The notes under the pieces were generated by a model, which made no database searches, was not told the origin of the DNA, and saw nothing but the letters and a program-made list of their open reading frames with translations. The position numbers and the translations under genes were made by a program. Below, in pieces: positions 48,443-58,286 of a DNA stretch of 64,000 bases. The stretch spans positions 20,465 through 84,464 of the forward strand of contig CAJPVJ010000015.1 of assembly GCA_905397405.1 (NCBI GenBank), written 5' to 3'. Each line of letters opens with the position of its first letter. Within the stretch, counting starts at the first letter, position 1. This DNA is from Oppiella nova. Its lineage: Eukaryota; Arthropoda; Arachnida; Sarcoptiformes; Oppiidae.

Positions 48443-49060
48443 TTATTCAAAAGCGCTTACATCGCCTACACCACGACGGATAATTTCAGGGTTCGTTCCT
48501 GATAAATCAACGATACTGGTGGTGGTTAAGGTACCTAAACCACTGTCAATAAACACATCAATACGTTTTTCCAATAATTGTTCAATATCGTAGGGATCAT
48601 CCATTGGTGCATCTTGACCAGGTAAAATCAAAGTACTTGTCAGTAAGGGTTCTCCCAACTCTTTTAATAGCATCTGACAGACGGGATTACTTGGAACACG
48701 TAAGCCGATGGTTTTTTTCTTGGGATGCATCAAGCGTCGCGGAACTTCACTGGTTGCGGGTAAAATATATGTGGTTACGGCTGGGGTATTGGCTTTAAGT
48801 AGACGATACATTGCATTGTCTACTTTGGCATAGGTTGCAATATCAGATAAATCTGCACAGATAATCGCGTATTGATGCTTTGCCCCTAGACCGCGGATCT
48901 GAGCAATACGCTCCATTGCACTTTTATTTCCAATCTGACAGCCGATTGCATAAGCCGCATCAGTTGGGTAAACCACAACATCACCTGCTCGAATTCTTTC
49001 GACTGCTTGGCTGATTAAACGTGGTTGTGGATTGTCAGGATGTACTCTTAAATGCAGCAT
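48443..49060 (-). CDS. Sua5/YciO/YrdC family protein (threonylcarbamoyl-AMP synthase-like)
   Basis: A 205-residue YrdC-fold protein. It shows VVYPTDAAYAIGCQIGN at about 30-46, the KHQYAIICADLSDIATYA stretch, KTIGLRVPSNPVCQMLL and the closing STIVDLSG, closest to the YciO branch. Members make threonylcarbamoyl-AMP for t6A or have unassigned roles; since YciO proteins do not fully replace TsaC, the role is uncertain. AGGAGA lies 6 bases before the ATG. Confidence 0.85.
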   Translation of the reverse strand: MLHLRVHPDNPQPRLISQAVERIRAGDVVVYPTDAAYAIGCQIGNKSAMERIAQIRGLGAKHQYAIICADLSDIATYAKVDNAMYRLLKANTPAVTTYILPATSEVPRRLMHPKKKTIGLRVPSNPVCQMLLKELGEPLLTSTLILPGQDAPMDDPYDIEQLLEKRIDVFIDSGLGTLTTTSIVDLSGTNPEIIRRGVGDVSAFE

Positions 49061-49144
49061 ATTTATTCTCCTGATTTATTGTTAATTCAATTATTACTTG
49101 GGAAAGTAAATCGTTGCAATCAATGTTTTAAAAAAATTACGGGT

Positions 49145-49807
49145 TTAATCAAGATCGTTACGATTAAATTCAGTGCTTTGTAATGTTTTGCCACCTCGAG
49201 TACATAGACAAATACACTGAATGAAGTGCTTTGCATCGCGTGGAAGTTTGGTTTTACCCGAAAAAAAATCCTGAACTTGTGCATAAACATTGTCTTTAAA
49301 TGTCGAGCCGTCACCACCTTCACCAGTCAGATTATCCAGCGAAACTCGAAATTTTCGTCCAAATGCTTTGGAAAATAACCATTCAATGGCTTGAGGCTTG
49401 ATTTCAACCTGCTCAAATAAGGCTTGTTGTTCAGCTGTACGACCATCGGGTGCATACCAATAACCGAGATCAGGCAATAAACGGCGCTGTTCTCCGGCAA
49501 TGCTCCAATGACTAATTTCGTGCAGAGCGCTGTTGAAAAAACCATGCGCAAACTGAATACGGGCAGGGCTGTGTTCGCTAGCAGGGAAATACTCTGGTTC
49601 AAAATCACCACGAACAAGCGTCACATTTAAGTGGGAAAACCAGTGATTAAAGTGTAAGATAAGCCAATCAACGTGTTGCACTTCTGTTTGTAAGTTAGCC
49701 CATGATAAGCGTTGCACATCGGTGGCTTGCAATGTGTTTTCAGAAGTTAAATGCGTATTGAATTGTAATGAAGTAGTGACTTCAGGTTGCGGCTGCAACT
49801 GATGCAT
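49145..49807 (-). CDS. epmC: Elongation factor P hydroxylase
   Basis: EpmC (YfcM) hydroxylates the beta-lysyl-lysine of EF-P after EpmA and EpmB act. The 220-residue protein has the typical RGDFEPEYFPAS near 66-77 and FFNSALHEISHWSIAG near 90-105, whose HExxH supplies metal ligands, then PDLGYWYAPDGRTAEQQ and KDNVYAQVQDFF. Length and motifs match the family (about 180 residues) with a longer N-terminus. epmA, epmB and efp are not in the window. Confidence 0.88.
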   Translation of the reverse strand: MHQLQPQPEVTTSLQFNTHLTSENTLQATDVQRLSWANLQTEVQHVDWLILHFNHWFSHLNVTLVRGDFEPEYFPASEHSPARIQFAHGFFNSALHEISHWSIAGEQRRLLPDLGYWYAPDGRTAEQQALFEQVEIKPQAIEWLFSKAFGRKFRVSLDNLTGEGGDGSTFKDNVYAQVQDFFSGKTKLPRDAKHFIQCICLCTRGGKTLQSTEFNRNDLD

Positions 49808-49904
49808 GGCTTGTATTACTCAAGAGATCTGTCTAAATAAGTACAAAATTGTATCTTAATCTTTGACAGAGTACCTATGAATTTGTAGAATTGCCGCCTT
49901 AATT

Positions 49905-50468
49905 ATGTCAGCAAATACCTTTCCGGCACAGATAGAGCCGTTTAAATGGGCTGAACAAGGCTTTACATGGTCAGGTACCCTGCCATTGTCTCGCTTTGTT
50001 CGTATTTCCCGTGAAGCTGTTGGATCAATTGATGATCAATTGATCAATATAGACTGTAAGCTATCAATGGATGCGTATCATCGTATTGTTTGGCTAGATG
50101 GTCATGTAGATACTAAAGTTCCAATGGAATGTCAGCGTTGTCTGGATTCTGTTGAAATTACGTTAGTTTCTGACTTCCATTTGGCTTTAATAGATGATGA
50201 GTCACTGATAGAGCGCTTGGATGAGGATGCTGATTTCATCGTACTAGGTGAAAGTGAAGCAACAATTAAAGGGGATTATCTAACCAATACTCCTTCGACT
50301 GTTGATTTACTTGCACTTTTAGAAGATGAATTGTTATTGTTGATGCCTCTGTCTCCTAAGCATGACGCTTGTGAACATAAGCATCAACCAGCCGTTCAGG
50401 ACACTGTTGAAGAAAAACGGGATAATCCGTTTGAAGTTTTGGCAGGTTTGAAGGGTAAACTTAACTAA
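49905..50468 (+). CDS. yceD: YceD family protein (DUF177)
   Basis: A 187-residue protein linked to 23S rRNA accumulation. The DUF177 signature is the CQRCLDSVEI pair of cysteines near 79-88, followed by an acidic C-terminal half (DESLIERLDEDADFIVLGE) and a LLALLEDELLLLMPLSPKH block. The yceD-rpmF pair is conserved across bacteria, and rpmF follows here by 74 bp. Confidence 0.92.
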   Translation: MSANTFPAQIEPFKWAEQGFTWSGTLPLSRFVRISREAVGSIDDQLINIDCKLSMDAYHRIVWLDGHVDTKVPMECQRCLDSVEITLVSDFHLALIDDESLIERLDEDADFIVLGESEATIKGDYLTNTPSTVDLLALLEDELLLLMPLSPKHDACEHKHQPAVQDTVEEKRDNPFEVLAGLKGKLN

Positions 50469-50542
50469 ATTTTGTGTTATACTGTTAAGTTAAGACAACC
50501 GAATTTGTTCTGATCCATTTTTTCGATTTGTAAGGAGCCATC

Positions 50543-50728
50543 ATGGCCGTTCAGCAAAACCGTAAAAGTCGCTCTCGCCGTGACATGCGCCGTTCACATG
50601 ACGCTTTAACCGAGAATGCATTAACTGTAGACCAAACTACTGGTGAAACTCACCGTCGTCACCACGTGACTAAAGATGGTTTCTACCGTGGTCGTCAATT
50701 ATTCGCTAAAGCAGCTGATGCTGAATAA
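50543..50728 (+). CDS. rpmF: 50S ribosomal protein L32
   Basis: A 61-residue basic ribosomal protein with the typical start [21 protein letters not shown] and a HRRHH block. AAGGAG lies 8 bases before the ATG. A likely -10 box TATACT (50478-50483) in the 74-bp gap to yceD suggests an extra promoter. A terminator follows, so fabD is a separate unit; plsX and fabH, which lie here in E. coli, are absent. Confidence 0.97.
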   Translation: MAVQQNRKSRSRRDMRRSHDALTENALTVDQTTGETHRRHHVTKDGFYRGRQLFAKAADAE

Positions 50729-50764
50729 TTGGTGAACTATTAAGCGCAAGCTTAGTAAAAAAAT

Positions 50765-50787
50765 GGGAGCGGAAGCTCCCTTTTTTT
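50765..50787 (+). terminator. Intrinsic terminator after rpmF
   Basis: GGGAGC-GGAA-GCTCCC with seven Ts; the loop is a GNRA tetraloop. Confidence 0.9.
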
Positions 50788-50894
50788 GTTTTCAATGACT
50801 GGGTTTTTTGTTGTATTTCGCAATTAAATAAATTTTTTTTTAATGTAAAATTGCGCCATCGGAAACGATCAAGATTAAATAAGGGACTTTTTAT

Positions 50895-51881
50895 ATGTCT
50901 GCCAAACGACTCGAACAAGCAGCTCAAGCAACAAAAACTGCATTTTTGTTTCCAGGTCAAGGTTCACAAAAAGTGGGTATGCTTGCTGAACTTGCAGAAC
51001 AGTTTAGTGGTGTACAAGAAACCTTTACTGAAGCATCAGATGCCATCGGTTTTGATTTATGGCACATTGCACAAAGCGGTGAAGGTTTAGATCAAACTGA
51101 AAATACTCAACCTGTTTTATTGACAGCAAGTATTGCTTTATGGCGTGTATGGTTAGATCTTGGTGGTGTTGTACCAAAATACCTCGCAGGTCATTCATTA
51201 GGCGAATACAGTGCTTTAGTTGCTGCAGAGTCGATGACTTTGGCAGATGCAGTCAAGTTGGTAAATTTACGCGGTAAATTGATGCAAAGTGCTGTGCCTC
51301 AGGGGCAAGGCGCGATGGCGGCTATTCTCGGTCTAGATGATGCGAAAGTACTTGAACTGTGCGAGCAAGCCAATGTGCAAGGCCGTGGTTCTGTTGAAGC
51401 TGCAAACTATAATGCACAAGGTCAAGTTGTTATCGCAGGTGACAAAACTCTAGTCGAAGCTGTCATGACCGTTGCCAAAGAAAACGGCGGTAAAGCGATT
51501 GCATTACCTGTATCTGTACCATCACATTGTTCTCTGATGAAACCTGCTGCCGAACAGTTTGCAGAAGCTTTGGAACAAACTGCCATTGAGCTACCAAGTA
51601 TTCCTGTAATACAAAATGTCAATGCTGGAATCGCGACAGATACAAGTCAATTGCGCTTAGCATTAACGGCACAATTGTATCAGTCAGTACAGTGGACTAA
51701 AACCATGCAATTCATTCAAGACCAAGGTATTCAGTATGTTGCTGAATGTGGTCCAGGAAATGTATTGGCGAATTTAGCAAAACGTTTACCAAATATCGAA
51801 AAAGCATTTCCACTCGATACACAAAGTCGTATGGAAGATGCACTGAATGCTATCTTAGTGGCTGAAGGGAAAATTGCATGA
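50895..51881 (+). CDS. fabD: Malonyl-CoA:ACP transacylase
   Basis: Loads malonyl groups onto ACP. The 328-residue protein has FLFPGQGSQKVGM at about 17-29, the nucleophilic serine in GHSLGEYSALVA near 100-111, the SVPSHCSLM histidine and NVNAG. AGGGAC is 8 bases upstream of the ATG. The stop overlaps fabG by four bases (ATGA), coupling the two. Confidence 0.96.
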   Translation: MSAKRLEQAAQATKTAFLFPGQGSQKVGMLAELAEQFSGVQETFTEASDAIGFDLWHIAQSGEGLDQTENTQPVLLTASIALWRVWLDLGGVVPKYLAGHSLGEYSALVAAESMTLADAVKLVNLRGKLMQSAVPQGQGAMAAILGLDDAKVLELCEQANVQGRGSVEAANYNAQGQVVIAGDKTLVEAVMTVAKENGGKAIALPVSVPSHCSLMKPAAEQFAEALEQTAIELPSIPVIQNVNAGIATDTSQLRLALTAQLYQSVQWTKTMQFIQDQGIQYVAECGPGNVLANLAKRLPNIEKAFPLDTQSRMEDALNAILVAEGKIA

Positions 51882-52612
51882 CACAAGAACGCAAAGTCGC
51901 ATTAGTGACAGGCGCGAGCCGAGGGATTGGTGCTGCCATCGCTCAGCAATTGATTCAAGACGGTTATTTTGTTGTAGGTACGGCAACATCAGCAGCGGGC
52001 GCAGAAAAACTTTCAACAGTTTTTGCTGAAAATGGTGCTGGTGCATTACTTGATGTACGTGATGGTGCTGCAATTGATGCATTGGTATCTGACATTGAAC
52101 AAAAATATGGTTCAGTGATGATACTTGTGAACAATGCAGGGATTACCAAAGACAATTTATTGTTACGTATGTCTGAAGATGATTGGGACGATATTCTGAA
52201 TATTCATCTTAAAGCTGTATTCCGCTTATCTAAACGTGTATTGAAAGGTATGACCAAAGCTCGCTTTGGACGCATTATCAATATCAGTTCTGTTGTTGCG
52301 CATTTTGCCAACCCAGGACAAGCCAACTATTCTGCTGCAAAAGCAGGGATTGAAGCTTTCAGTCGCAGTCTTGCAAAAGAAATGGGAAGCCGTCAGATTA
52401 CAGTCAACTGTATTGCGCCTGGTTTTATCGCAACAGAAATGACTGAGCAGTTAAGTGAAGATATTCGCAAAAAAATGAGTGATCAAGTTGCGTTAAACCG
52501 ATTTGGTCAACCAGAAGATATTGCAAATGCAGTAAGTTTTTTGGCTTCTGACAAAGCCAGTTACATTACAGGCACAGTATTACACGTAAATGGTGGTTTA
52601 TACATGGCGTAA
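51878..52612 (+). CDS. fabG: 3-oxoacyl-ACP reductase
   Basis: NADPH-dependent reduction of 3-oxoacyl-ACP. The 244-residue SDR has the cofactor motif TGASRGIGAAIA at about 11-22, VNNAGITKD, the catalytic Ser in INISSVVAHF and YSAAKAG with Tyr and Lys, and a C-terminal TGTVLHVNGGLYM. It is coupled to fabD and followed by acpP after 86 bp. Confidence 0.97.
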   Translation: MTQERKVALVTGASRGIGAAIAQQLIQDGYFVVGTATSAAGAEKLSTVFAENGAGALLDVRDGAAIDALVSDIEQKYGSVMILVNNAGITKDNLLLRMSEDDWDDILNIHLKAVFRLSKRVLKGMTKARFGRIINISSVVAHFANPGQANYSAAKAGIEAFSRSLAKEMGSRQITVNCIAPGFIATEMTEQLSEDIRKKMSDQVALNRFGQPEDIANAVSFLASDKASYITGTVLHVNGGLYMA

Positions 52613-52698
52613 TGCGATGTATAAACTTTGAAAAAAGTAAATATTCAATTAAACTATCAGGCAATTAAAAGCCGCCACAAGCAATGAGGAGAATTCCT

Positions 52699-52935
52699 GT
52701 GAGCGATATCGAACAACGCATTAAACAAGCTGTTGCAGAACAATTAGGTATCAAAGCTGAAGAAATCAAAAACGAAGCATCTTTCATGGATGATTTGGGT
52801 GCTGATTCTCTAGACCTAGTAGAACTTGTTATGTCTTTCGAAAATGACTTCGACATCACTATTCCAGATGAAGATTCTAACGAAATCACAACTGTTCAAT
52901 CAGCTATCGACTATGTAACTAAAAAACTTGGTTAA
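52699..52935 (+). CDS. acpP: Acyl carrier protein
   Basis: Carries growing acyl chains. The 78-residue acidic protein has the phosphopantetheine site [10 protein letters not shown] with Ser37 (Ser36 after Met removal). The start is GTG 52699, 7 bases after GAGGAG; an in-frame ATG at 52684 would sit before the Shine-Dalgarno and is rejected. fabF, the usual next gene, is absent; a terminator follows. Confidence 0.97.
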   Translation: MSDIEQRIKQAVAEQLGIKAEEIKNEASFMDDLGADSLDLVELVMSFENDFDITIPDEDSNEITTVQSAIDYVTKKLG

Positions 52936-52975
52936 TGTGTTGATTGTATAGCACGTTGTTGTTATACGTAAAAAG

Positions 52976-52997
52976 ACCACCTTTAGGTGGTTTTTTT
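52976..52997 (+). terminator. Intrinsic terminator after acpP
   Basis: ACCACCT-TT-AGGTGGT followed by seven Ts. Confidence 0.85.
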
Positions 52998-53178
52998 ATG
53001 CCTGAATTTAGCTGTATTGAGTGAATGTTTGCTTGGCAATGCCTTAACCTAAAAAGCAACTAAATAAGTTTAAAATCAAAAACATTGGTTACATACCGTT
53101 ACCTTTTTATCACCAATGACAACGCACACTCCGACGCTTTTTCGCTATAAAAATAGAGTTCTTAAATTTGTATAACAG

Positions 53179-53202
53179 TTCACAGTAATACATTCACAGT
53201 AA
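53179..53202. repeat. Two direct copies of TTCACAGTAA
   Basis: 53179-53188 and 53193-53202, start-to-start 14 bases, about 35 bp before the BON-LysM ATG. They are possible activator or repressor half-sites. Confidence 0.4.
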
Positions 53203-53235
53203 AACAACTTTCAATAATGATATGGAGTACGACAT

Positions 53236-53709
53236 ATGGGTCTTTTTGATTTTATTAAAGGAATTGGCAAGAAAAATACCGCACCAGCTGAGCCACAAGC
53301 AGCACCAGCAACGCCAGCAGAACCGTCTGCACAAGAAATTGCCAATAAGTTATTGGGGCACATTAAAGCGTTAGGCTTGCCAGTAACAGGGCTGTCGGTA
53401 AGTTATAATGGTACTTCTGATTTGGCCACGATTCACGGTCAGGTACAAACTCAGGCAGATAAAGAGAAAATCATTCTTGCTGTGGGGAATATTGACCATG
53501 TGGCGCAAGTTGATGATCAAATGACAGTTGCAACACCTGAGCCTGAAAGTAAGTTCTATACGGTTAAATCAGGCGATAATTTGTCTAAAATTTCAAAAGA
53601 ATTTTATGGTGATGCCAACCAATATAATAAAATTTTTGAAGCGAACCGCCCATTGTTAAAAAATGCGGATGATATTTTCCCAGGACAAGTTTTACGTATT
53701 CCTGCATAA
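53236..53709 (+). CDS. BON and LysM domain protein (Kbp/YgaU-like)
   Basis: A 157-residue soluble protein: a Pro/Ala-rich segment (about 15-37), a BON domain (about 40-98) and a C-terminal LysM domain (FYTVKSGDNLSKISKEFYGD to PGQVLRIP, about 107-156). This is the layout of E. coli Kbp (YgaU, 149 residues), a cytoplasmic potassium-binding protein; there is no signal peptide here either. GGAG lies 8 bases before the ATG. A UUCG-loop terminator follows. Confidence 0.9.
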   Translation: MGLFDFIKGIGKKNTAPAEPQAAPATPAEPSAQEIANKLLGHIKALGLPVTGLSVSYNGTSDLATIHGQVQTQADKEKIILAVGNIDHVAQVDDQMTVATPEPESKFYTVKSGDNLSKISKEFYGDANQYNKIFEANRPLLKNADDIFPGQVLRIPA

Positions 53710-53736
53710 CATTTGTTCGCTGATCTTTGATCATAA

Positions 53737-53760
53737 AAGGCACTTCGGTGCCTTTTTTTT
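53737..53760 (+). terminator. Intrinsic terminator after the BON-LysM gene
   Basis: AAGGCAC-TTCG-GTGCCTT with a stable UUCG tetraloop and a run of Ts. Confidence 0.9.
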
Positions 53761-53836
53761 AAATGATTTTGCTTTTATTTTAGTATTTGGTGTGTTTTGC
53801 AGAGGGAAAAGAGTTTCGTTGCAATCAGTAGATATT

Positions 53837-53872
53837 AAAAAAAGACCACATCAAGTTTGGATGTGATCTTTT
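53837..53872 (-). terminator. Terminator of the 1-Cys peroxiredoxin gene
   Basis: A 13-bp stem with one mismatch (53840-53852 with 53860-53872) and a T-run on the minus strand. Confidence 0.7.
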
Positions 53873-53912
53873 GAAGTTAGTTAGCTCTAATCTAAAAAAT
53901 CAATATTGCATA

Positions 53913-54551
53913 TTATTTATTGGGTTGTGGGGTAAGACGAAGATAAGGCTTAACCGCCGTATAACCTTTTGGGAAGCGTTCTTTAAGCTCCGCTTCATCT
54001 TTGATCGACGGGACGATGACAACATCTTCACCATCTTGCCAGTTTGCAGGTGTGGCAACTTTATAATTGTCAGTCAGTTGTAATGAATCAATCACACGTA
54101 GAATTTCTTTAAAATTACGTCCAGTTGATGCAGGGTAAGTAATGATTAAGCGAACTTTCTTATTGGGATCAATAATAATTAAAGAACGTACGGTGAGCGT
54201 TTCACTGGCATTTGGATGAATGAAATCATACAGCGTTGACACCTTACGATCTTTGTCTGCAATGATTGGGAAGTTTACAGTAGTATTTTGCGTTTCATTG
54301 ATGTCGTTGATCCAACCTTTATGTGATTCAACATCATCGACTGAAAGGGCAATGGCTTTTACCCCACGCTGTTCAAACTCATCTTTTAGTTTTGCGGTAT
54401 AGCCCAGTTCAGTGGTACATACTGGCGTATAATCAGCAGGGTGTGAGAATAAAACACCCCAACTGTCGCCCAAGTAATCATAAAACTTAATTGGACCTTC
54501 ACTAGATTCCTGAGTGAAATCTGGTGCAATGTCACCTAATCGTAAAGTCAT
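53913..54551 (-). CDS. 1-Cys peroxiredoxin (Prx6 type)
   Basis: A cytoplasmic peroxidase of 212 residues. The active site is SHPADYTPVCTTELG near 35-49 with the peroxidatic cysteine in PVCT. The Prx6-type C-terminal extension (residues 165-212, with VATPANWQDGEDVVIVPS) is present and no resolving cysteine is seen. It is unrelated to the exported PrxQ-like protein at 13679-14251. It is a single gene divergent from secA. Confidence 0.92.
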   Translation of the reverse strand: MTLRLGDIAPDFTQESSEGPIKFYDYLGDSWGVLFSHPADYTPVCTTELGYTAKLKDEFEQRGVKAIALSVDDVESHKGWINDINETQNTTVNFPIIADKDRKVSTLYDFIHPNASETLTVRSLIIIDPNKKVRLIITYPASTGRNFKEILRVIDSLQLTDNYKVATPANWQDGEDVVIVPSIKDEAELKERFPKGYTAVKPYLRLTPQPNK

Positions 54552-54887
54552 TTTGAAACCTCAATATTTAAAAATGTTGTTTGTTATTTGGCTCGTCCAA
54601 ACTACTATTACCCAGTTTTTTTATAATTAAAAATAGTGTTTTTGTATTTCTTTATGAAGAAAATAGATATTAATAAAAGAAGCATATGAAAAAAAACATA
54701 TAATTGATCTCTACCTCACTGCAAATATCGGTTAAATTTGCTACATTAATGCGCCTTAGCTGATACGTGCTAGAACTAATCGTCAGATTTTTTTGATTGG
54801 ATTTGTGCAAAACCCTTGTACTTCAAATTTCTACCACCATAATATCGTCTGAGAAAAATTTATTTCACAAAGATTTAGAGAGTTTAT
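54552..54887. other. 336-bp divergent region between the peroxiredoxin gene and secA
   Basis: AT-rich and non-coding. I see no secM-like regulator, palindrome or clear promoter; it must hold promoters for both genes. Confidence 0.55.
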
Positions 54888-57605
54888 ATGTTGGCAAGTC
54901 TGATCGGAGGAATCTTCGGTACTAAAAACGAGCGCGAACTAAAACGTATGCGTAAAATTGTCGATAAGATCAATGCGCTCGAGCCGACGACATCTGCACT
55001 CAGCGATGCAGACTTATCTGCAAAAACTGAAGAATTCAAACAAAGATATAAGAAAGGTGAAAGCCTAGATAAATTAATGCCAGAAGCGTTTGCGGTGTGT
55101 CGTGAAGCAGCAAAACGTGTCATGGGTATGCGTCATTATGATGTGCAGCTCATTGGTGGTATTACTTTGCATGAAGGAAAAATTGCAGAAATGCGTACAG
55201 GTGAAGGTAAAACCCTGATGGGTACTTTGGCTGTATATTTAAATGCAATTAGTGAGCAAGGTGTTCATGTCATCACGGTCAACGATTACTTGGCACAACG
55301 TGATGCTGAATTAAACCGTCCGCTTTATGAGTTCTTGGGCTTAAGCGTTGGTGTAATCTATTCGATGCAATCACCAATAGAGAAAGCTGAGGCATATCGT
55401 TCAGATATTACTTACGGTACCAATAATGAATTTGGTTTCGATTATCTGCGCGATAACATGGTTTTCTCTATGGCAGAGAAAAAGCAACGTGGTTTGATTT
55501 ATGCGATTATCGATGAGGTCGATTCGATCTTGATCGATGAAGCACGTACACCGTTGATTATTTCTGGTCAAAGTGATGATTCATCACAGCTTTATGTTGC
55601 AATCAATAGTATTCCACCAAAGTTGCATGCTCAAAAAGAAGAAAAAGTCGCAGATGGCGGTCATTTCTGGATTGATGAAAAGCAACGTCAAGTTGAAATG
55701 ACTGAAGTCGGTTATGAAACTGTTGAAGATGAATTGATTAAAATGGGTTTATTGGCTGAAGGCGAAAGCTTATATTCACCATCAAATCTAAACCTCGTTC
55801 ATCACGTGTCTGCTGCAATTCGTGCACATTTCCTGTATCAACGTAATGTTCACTACATTGTACATGATGGTGAAGTAATCATTGTCGATGAGAATACTGG
55901 TCGTACCATGCCAGGTCGTCGTTGGTCTGAAGGTTTGCACCAAGCTGTTGAAGCCAAAGAAGCGCTCGAAGTTCAACCTGAAAACCAAACTTTAGCAACA
56001 ACCACATTCCAGAACTATTTCCGTTTATACAAAAAGCTTTCAGGTATGACAGGTACTGCTGATACTGAAGCTGCGGAAATGAAAGAAATTTATGGTTTGG
56101 ATGTCGTGCTTATTCCAACCCATCGTCCGATGATCCGTAATGACCAAAACGATTTAATTTATTTAAACCGTAATGGTAAATACAACGCAATTATTGAAGA
56201 AATTCAGAAAATTCATGAAGCAGGTGTTGCGCCTATCTTGATTGGTACTGCAACCATTGAGGCTTCAGAAATTTTATCTGATAAGTTACGAGATGCGGGT
56301 ATTACCCATGAAGTCTTGAACGCTAAACAACATGAGCGTGAAGCAGACATTATTGCCCAAGCGGGTTCACCACGTGCAGTGACCATTGCAACCAATATGG
56401 CAGGTCGTGGTACCGATATTTTGCTTGGTGGTAACTGGAAAGCAAAACTTGCCAAAATTGAAAACCATACTGCGGAAGATGAAGCTCGTCTTAAAGCAGA
56501 ATGGGAACAAAACAATGAAATGGTGTTGAGTTCAGGTGGTTTACACATCATCGGTTCTGAACGTCATGAATCACGTCGTATTGATAACCAGTTGCGTGGT
56601 CGTTCTGGTCGTCAAGGTGACCCAGGTGTTTCACGTTTCTTCTTGTCATTAGAAGATGATTTGATGCGTATCTTCGCAGGTGATCGTGTTGTTGCAATGA
56701 TGCGTGCGATGGGACTACAAGAGAATGAAGCCATTGAACATAAAATGGTGTCGCGTTCTATTGAAAATGCACAACGCAAAGTTGAAGCACGTAACTTTGA
56801 CATTCGTAAAAACTTGTTGAAATACGATGATGTAAATAACGAACAACGTAAAATTATTTACTCTCAACGTGATGAAATTTTAGAAGAAAGCTCACTTCAA
56901 GATTATATTGAAGAAATGCATCGTGAAGTCGTAAAAGGCTTAATCGAAACCTATATTCCACCTGAATCAATCCATGATCAATGGGATATTCAAGGGCTTG
57001 AAAATGCATTGAATGAAGACTTAGGCATTAATCTTCCTGTAAATCAATGGTTGGAAGAAGATCGTCGTCTTGATGAAGAAGCCTTGGTTGAACGTATTTC
57101 TGATGAGATTGTCACGCGTTACCGTAATCGTCGTGAACAAATGGGCGATGATACTGCTGCGACACTTGAACGTCACTTCATGCTGGGTTCTTTAGATCGT
57201 CATTGGAAAGACCATTTGGCTGCGATGGATTATTTGCGTCAAGGGATTCACTTACGTGGTTATGCACAAAAGAACCCTGAACAAGAATATAAGAAGGAAG
57301 CCTTCAATTTATTCGTCAATATGTTGGGTGTGATTAAGTCAGACGTGGTTACTGATATTTCTCGTGTGCATATCCCAACACCTGAAGAGCTTGCTGAAAT
57401 GGAAGCTCAACAACAGGCTCAAGCTGAATCTATGCGTCTTAACTTCGCACATGATGAAGTGGATGGCTTAAGCGGTACGGTAAGTAATGAGATTGTTGAT
57501 GCACAATTCACTCATAGTGATGAGGTTGTAGCTCCAGAAAGCCGTAATGCACCTTGTCCTTGTGGTTCAGGTTTGAAATACAAACAATGTCACGGCAAAA
57601 TCTAA
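54888..57605 (+). CDS. secA: Preprotein translocase ATPase SecA
   Basis: Drives secreted proteins through SecYEG. The 905-residue protein has Walker A MRTGEGKT near 102-109, the DEVD-type Walker [21 protein letters not shown] near 207-226, the preprotein-binding insert, [37 protein letters not shown] split across the second motor domain, and a C-terminal zinc site [14 protein letters not shown] for SecB. Normal length. A perfect palindromic terminator follows. Confidence 0.98.
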   Translation: MLASLIGGIFGTKNERELKRMRKIVDKINALEPTTSALSDADLSAKTEEFKQRYKKGESLDKLMPEAFAVCREAAKRVMGMRHYDVQLIGGITLHEGKIAEMRTGEGKTLMGTLAVYLNAISEQGVHVITVNDYLAQRDAELNRPLYEFLGLSVGVIYSMQSPIEKAEAYRSDITYGTNNEFGFDYLRDNMVFSMAEKKQRGLIYAIIDEVDSILIDEARTPLIISGQSDDSSQLYVAINSIPPKLHAQKEEKVADGGHFWIDEKQRQVEMTEVGYETVEDELIKMGLLAEGESLYSPSNLNLVHHVSAAIRAHFLYQRNVHYIVHDGEVIIVDENTGRTMPGRRWSEGLHQAVEAKEALEVQPENQTLATTTFQNYFRLYKKLSGMTGTADTEAAEMKEIYGLDVVLIPTHRPMIRNDQNDLIYLNRNGKYNAIIEEIQKIHEAGVAPILIGTATIEASEILSDKLRDAGITHEVLNAKQHEREADIIAQAGSPRAVTIATNMAGRGTDILLGGNWKAKLAKIENHTAEDEARLKAEWEQNNEMVLSSGGLHIIGSERHESRRIDNQLRGRSGRQGDPGVSRFFLSLEDDLMRIFAGDRVVAMMRAMGLQENEAIEHKMVSRSIENAQRKVEARNFDIRKNLLKYDDVNNEQRKIIYSQRDEILEESSLQDYIEEMHREVVKGLIETYIPPESIHDQWDIQGLENALNEDLGINLPVNQWLEEDRRLDEEALVERISDEIVTRYRNRREQMGDDTAATLERHFMLGSLDRHWKDHLAAMDYLRQGIHLRGYAQKNPEQEYKKEAFNLFVNMLGVIKSDVVTDISRVHIPTPEELAEMEAQQQAQAESMRLNFAHDEVDGLSGTVSNEIVDAQFTHSDEVVAPESRNAPCPCGSGLKYKQCHGKI

Positions 57606-57633
57606 TTGAGTGAATAGACCCTGAAAGTGTTAC

Positions 57634-57664
57634 AAAAAAGCAGAACAATTGTTCTGCTTTTTTT
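57634..57664 (+). terminator. Intrinsic terminator after secA
   Basis: A perfect 30-base palindrome, AAAAAAGCAGAACAA and its complement, running into Ts. Confidence 0.85.
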
Positions 57665-57754
57665 ACAAGTTATTACCATGCGTTAATTTTTATTGCAGGA
57701 AATGTGATTAAGTGGTATTAAGTTGCTCAATTGGAAAAGATCTTTGGGAAGATA

Positions 57755-58117
57755 ATGAAAAAATTATTAAAACCTTTATTTGTTGCAACTTTAGCAGTTC
57801 CAGCATTGGCATTTGCAGATACGGCACCACAAACGACGACAGTGGAAAAAGTACAAGCTGCTACAGGCGCAGTGACAGCCCAAGCAGAAGTAAAAAATGA
57901 AACCACGACTGTAATCAGTCCACGTACCGGTATTCGTTATACTTTAGGTAATACAGGCGGACGCCCAATTATTTTAAAAACTGCGGCGATTGCAGCAGTA
58001 ACACCTGCTACGGTTAATCGCGTTGTTGCTTCAAATCCAGCGTTGTCAGTATCTAGTCAAGAAAAAGTAAAGCAAGCATTATTGGCTGCGGATACCACGA
58101 CTGCTGTTCAACAGTAA
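57755..58117 (+). CDS. Small exported protein of unknown function, 120 residues
   Basis: I do not recognise a family. A clear signal peptide (MKKLLKPLFVATLAVPALAFA, split here only by its cleavage after AFA at about residue 21) is followed by a Thr/Ala/Val-rich mature part with a short conserved-looking ISPRTGIRYTLGNTGGRPII. It has no cysteines and is probably periplasmic. ATG 57755 has GGGAAG upstream; the frame is open to 57731. It lies alone between two terminators. Confidence 0.72.
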   Translation: MKKLLKPLFVATLAVPALAFADTAPQTTTVEKVQAATGAVTAQAEVKNETTTVISPRTGIRYTLGNTGGRPIILKTAAIAAVTPATVNRVVASNPALSVSSQEKVKQALLAADTTTAVQQ

Positions 58118-58135
58118 GGTATTGATGATGTGATG

Positions 58136-58162
58136 AAAGCCAGTATATTTACTGGCTTTTTT
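58136..58162 (+). terminator. Intrinsic terminator after the small exported protein gene
   Basis: AAAGCCAGTA-TATT-TACTGGCTTT with a T-run. Confidence 0.85.
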
Positions 58163-58286
58163 ATTTTATATTCAAATGAATAAGCTTTTCTTATAGTAAA
58201 AATAAATAAGCATTTTAATAAGCTCGATTTTTATAGAGAATTCTAATAAGCTGTGTTTTCATTCTAATTCATATGGACATTTGAAA

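Larger units (their letters stand above)
52936..53235. other. 300-bp gap between acpP and the BON-LysM gene
   Basis: It contains the acpP terminator and a TTCACAGTAA direct repeat near the 3' end (53179-53202). I see no gene. Confidence 0.6.

Noticed and set aside
52684-52698. ATG start of acpP
   Set aside because: The Shine-Dalgarno GAGGAG lies after this ATG; GTG 52699 gives the standard 78-residue ACP.
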